NCBI GenBank assembly: GCA_966692625.1 | Contig: CBKZAG010000005.1 | Span: 1-41,259 of the forward strand | Reading direction: 5' to 3' | Length of the DNA: 41,259 nt | Origin: CAMLOF01 sp966692625 | Lineage (GTDB): Bacteria; Pseudomonadota; Gammaproteobacteria; Burkholderiales; Burkholderiaceae_C | Program-made: the position numbers and the translations under genes | In this document: one piece after another, positions 40,957-41,259 of the stretch | Layout: each line of letters begins with the position of its first letter | Numbering within the stretch: position 1 is the stretch's first letter | The notes under the pieces: model-generated | What the model saw: the letters and a program-made list of their open reading frames with translations, nothing else | The model's database searches: none | What the model was told of the DNA's origin: nothing

Positions 40957-41259
40957 TCAACCATGCTCGACCATCCATTCGGCAACGATGCGGTGCAACT
41001 GCTCCAGGCCATCGGTCAACGCCGCCGGGCCGGGCTGCAGAATGTCGGCCGACTTGATCTCGAACAACTGGTTGTTCTTCACAGCAGGCACGTCTTGCCA
41101 GCCTGCGCGGGCAGCCACCTTTTCGGGGCGGAACTTCTTGCCGCACCAAGATCCGATCACGATGTCCGGCGCACGCCGCACGATCTCGGCCCCATCAGCG
41201 ATGATGCGCTGCTTGCCCATGGGTTGCTGTGCCAGCTCCGGGAAGATGTCATCGCCGCC
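40957..41259 (-). CDS. Cobalamin-binding protein (BtuF-like), partial at window edge
   Basis: Only the last 100 residues are in the window; the N-terminus lies beyond base 41259. The visible part is the C-terminal lobe of a helical-backbone metal-receptor protein: GGDDIFPELAQQPMGK, APDIVIGSWCGKKF and FEIKSADILQPGPAALTDGL, typical of the proteins annotated as cobalamin-binding in pseudomonads and Burkholderiales. Whether it has a signal peptide cannot be seen, so it may be periplasmic or cytosolic. It precedes cobU by 4 bases and is the third binding protein of this class in the operon. Confidence 0.88.
   Translation of the reverse strand, partial: GGDDIFPELAQQPMGKQRIIADGAEIVRRAPDIVIGSWCGKKFRPEKVAARAGWQDVPAVKNNQLFEIKSADILQPGPAALTDGLEQLHRIVAEWMVEHG

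Overview
The window is a dense, GC-rich stretch of a bacterial chromosome. Gene content, order and protein style point to a betaproteobacterium of the Burkholderiales, most likely Comamonadaceae; this rests on family recognition, not on a marker gene. Nearly every base is coding: no gene-free stretch exceeds about 270 bases. I saw no tRNA, rRNA, insertion sequence, prophage or CRISPR array. Most genes are on the minus strand; the clear exceptions are ppsR and a CBS/DUF294 gene.

Region A (1-20.7 kb) is about uptake and sensing of small carboxylates and about gluconeogenesis. It holds two related modules. Module 1 (82-6388) reads, in transcription order: small membrane protein, CbrA-like transporter-fused histidine kinase, single-domain response regulator, TPR protein, DUF4212 small subunit, sodium:solute symporter. 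Module 2 (12798-20532) reads: DUF4212 subunit, symporter, intrinsic terminator, then a 27-codon upstream ORF, a second CbrA-like kinase, a second receiver protein (about 77% identical to the first by hand alignment) and a PAS/pseudokinase-like protein fused to a DEDDh exonuclease. Between the modules lie ppsA (PEP synthase) and its divergent regulator ppsR, a lytic transglycosylase with a coupled membrane protein, and a CBS-DUF294 nucleotidyltransferase that converges on the exonuclease gene. Symporter, DUF4212, DUF294 and exonuclease genes form a neighbourhood also known from Vibrio (VC2704-2707 type), which suggests that they work together in regulated acetate/organic-acid use.

Region B (20.7-41.3 kb) is one long minus-strand cobalamin operon that enters from beyond the right edge. 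In transcription order: cobalamin-binding protein (partial), cobU, btuF, btuC, btuD, cobO, a second ABC importer (ATPase, binding protein, permease), cobW, cobN, cbtB, cbtA, a ChlI-like AAA+ ATPase, a VWA protein, a DUF1636 protein, bluB, cbiB, cobC, cobQ, cobT. It covers corrinoid import, cobalt supply (CbtAB, CobW), cobalt insertion (CobN with ChlI/VWA partners), adenosylation, amidation, aminopropanol arm, lower-ligand synthesis (BluB) and activation (CobT), and nucleotide-loop activation (CobU). The corrin-ring methylation genes, cobB and cobS (cobalamin synthase) are not in the window. Many junctions are 4-base ATGA/GTGA overlaps, so translation is probably coupled along the operon. I saw no cobalamin riboswitch inside it; one would be expected upstream, outside the window.

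The least-explained items are the pseudokinase-exonuclease fusion coupled to a receiver protein, the upstream ORF whose stop codon lies in the ribosome-binding site of the second kinase, and EF-hand-like calcium loops in both symporters.
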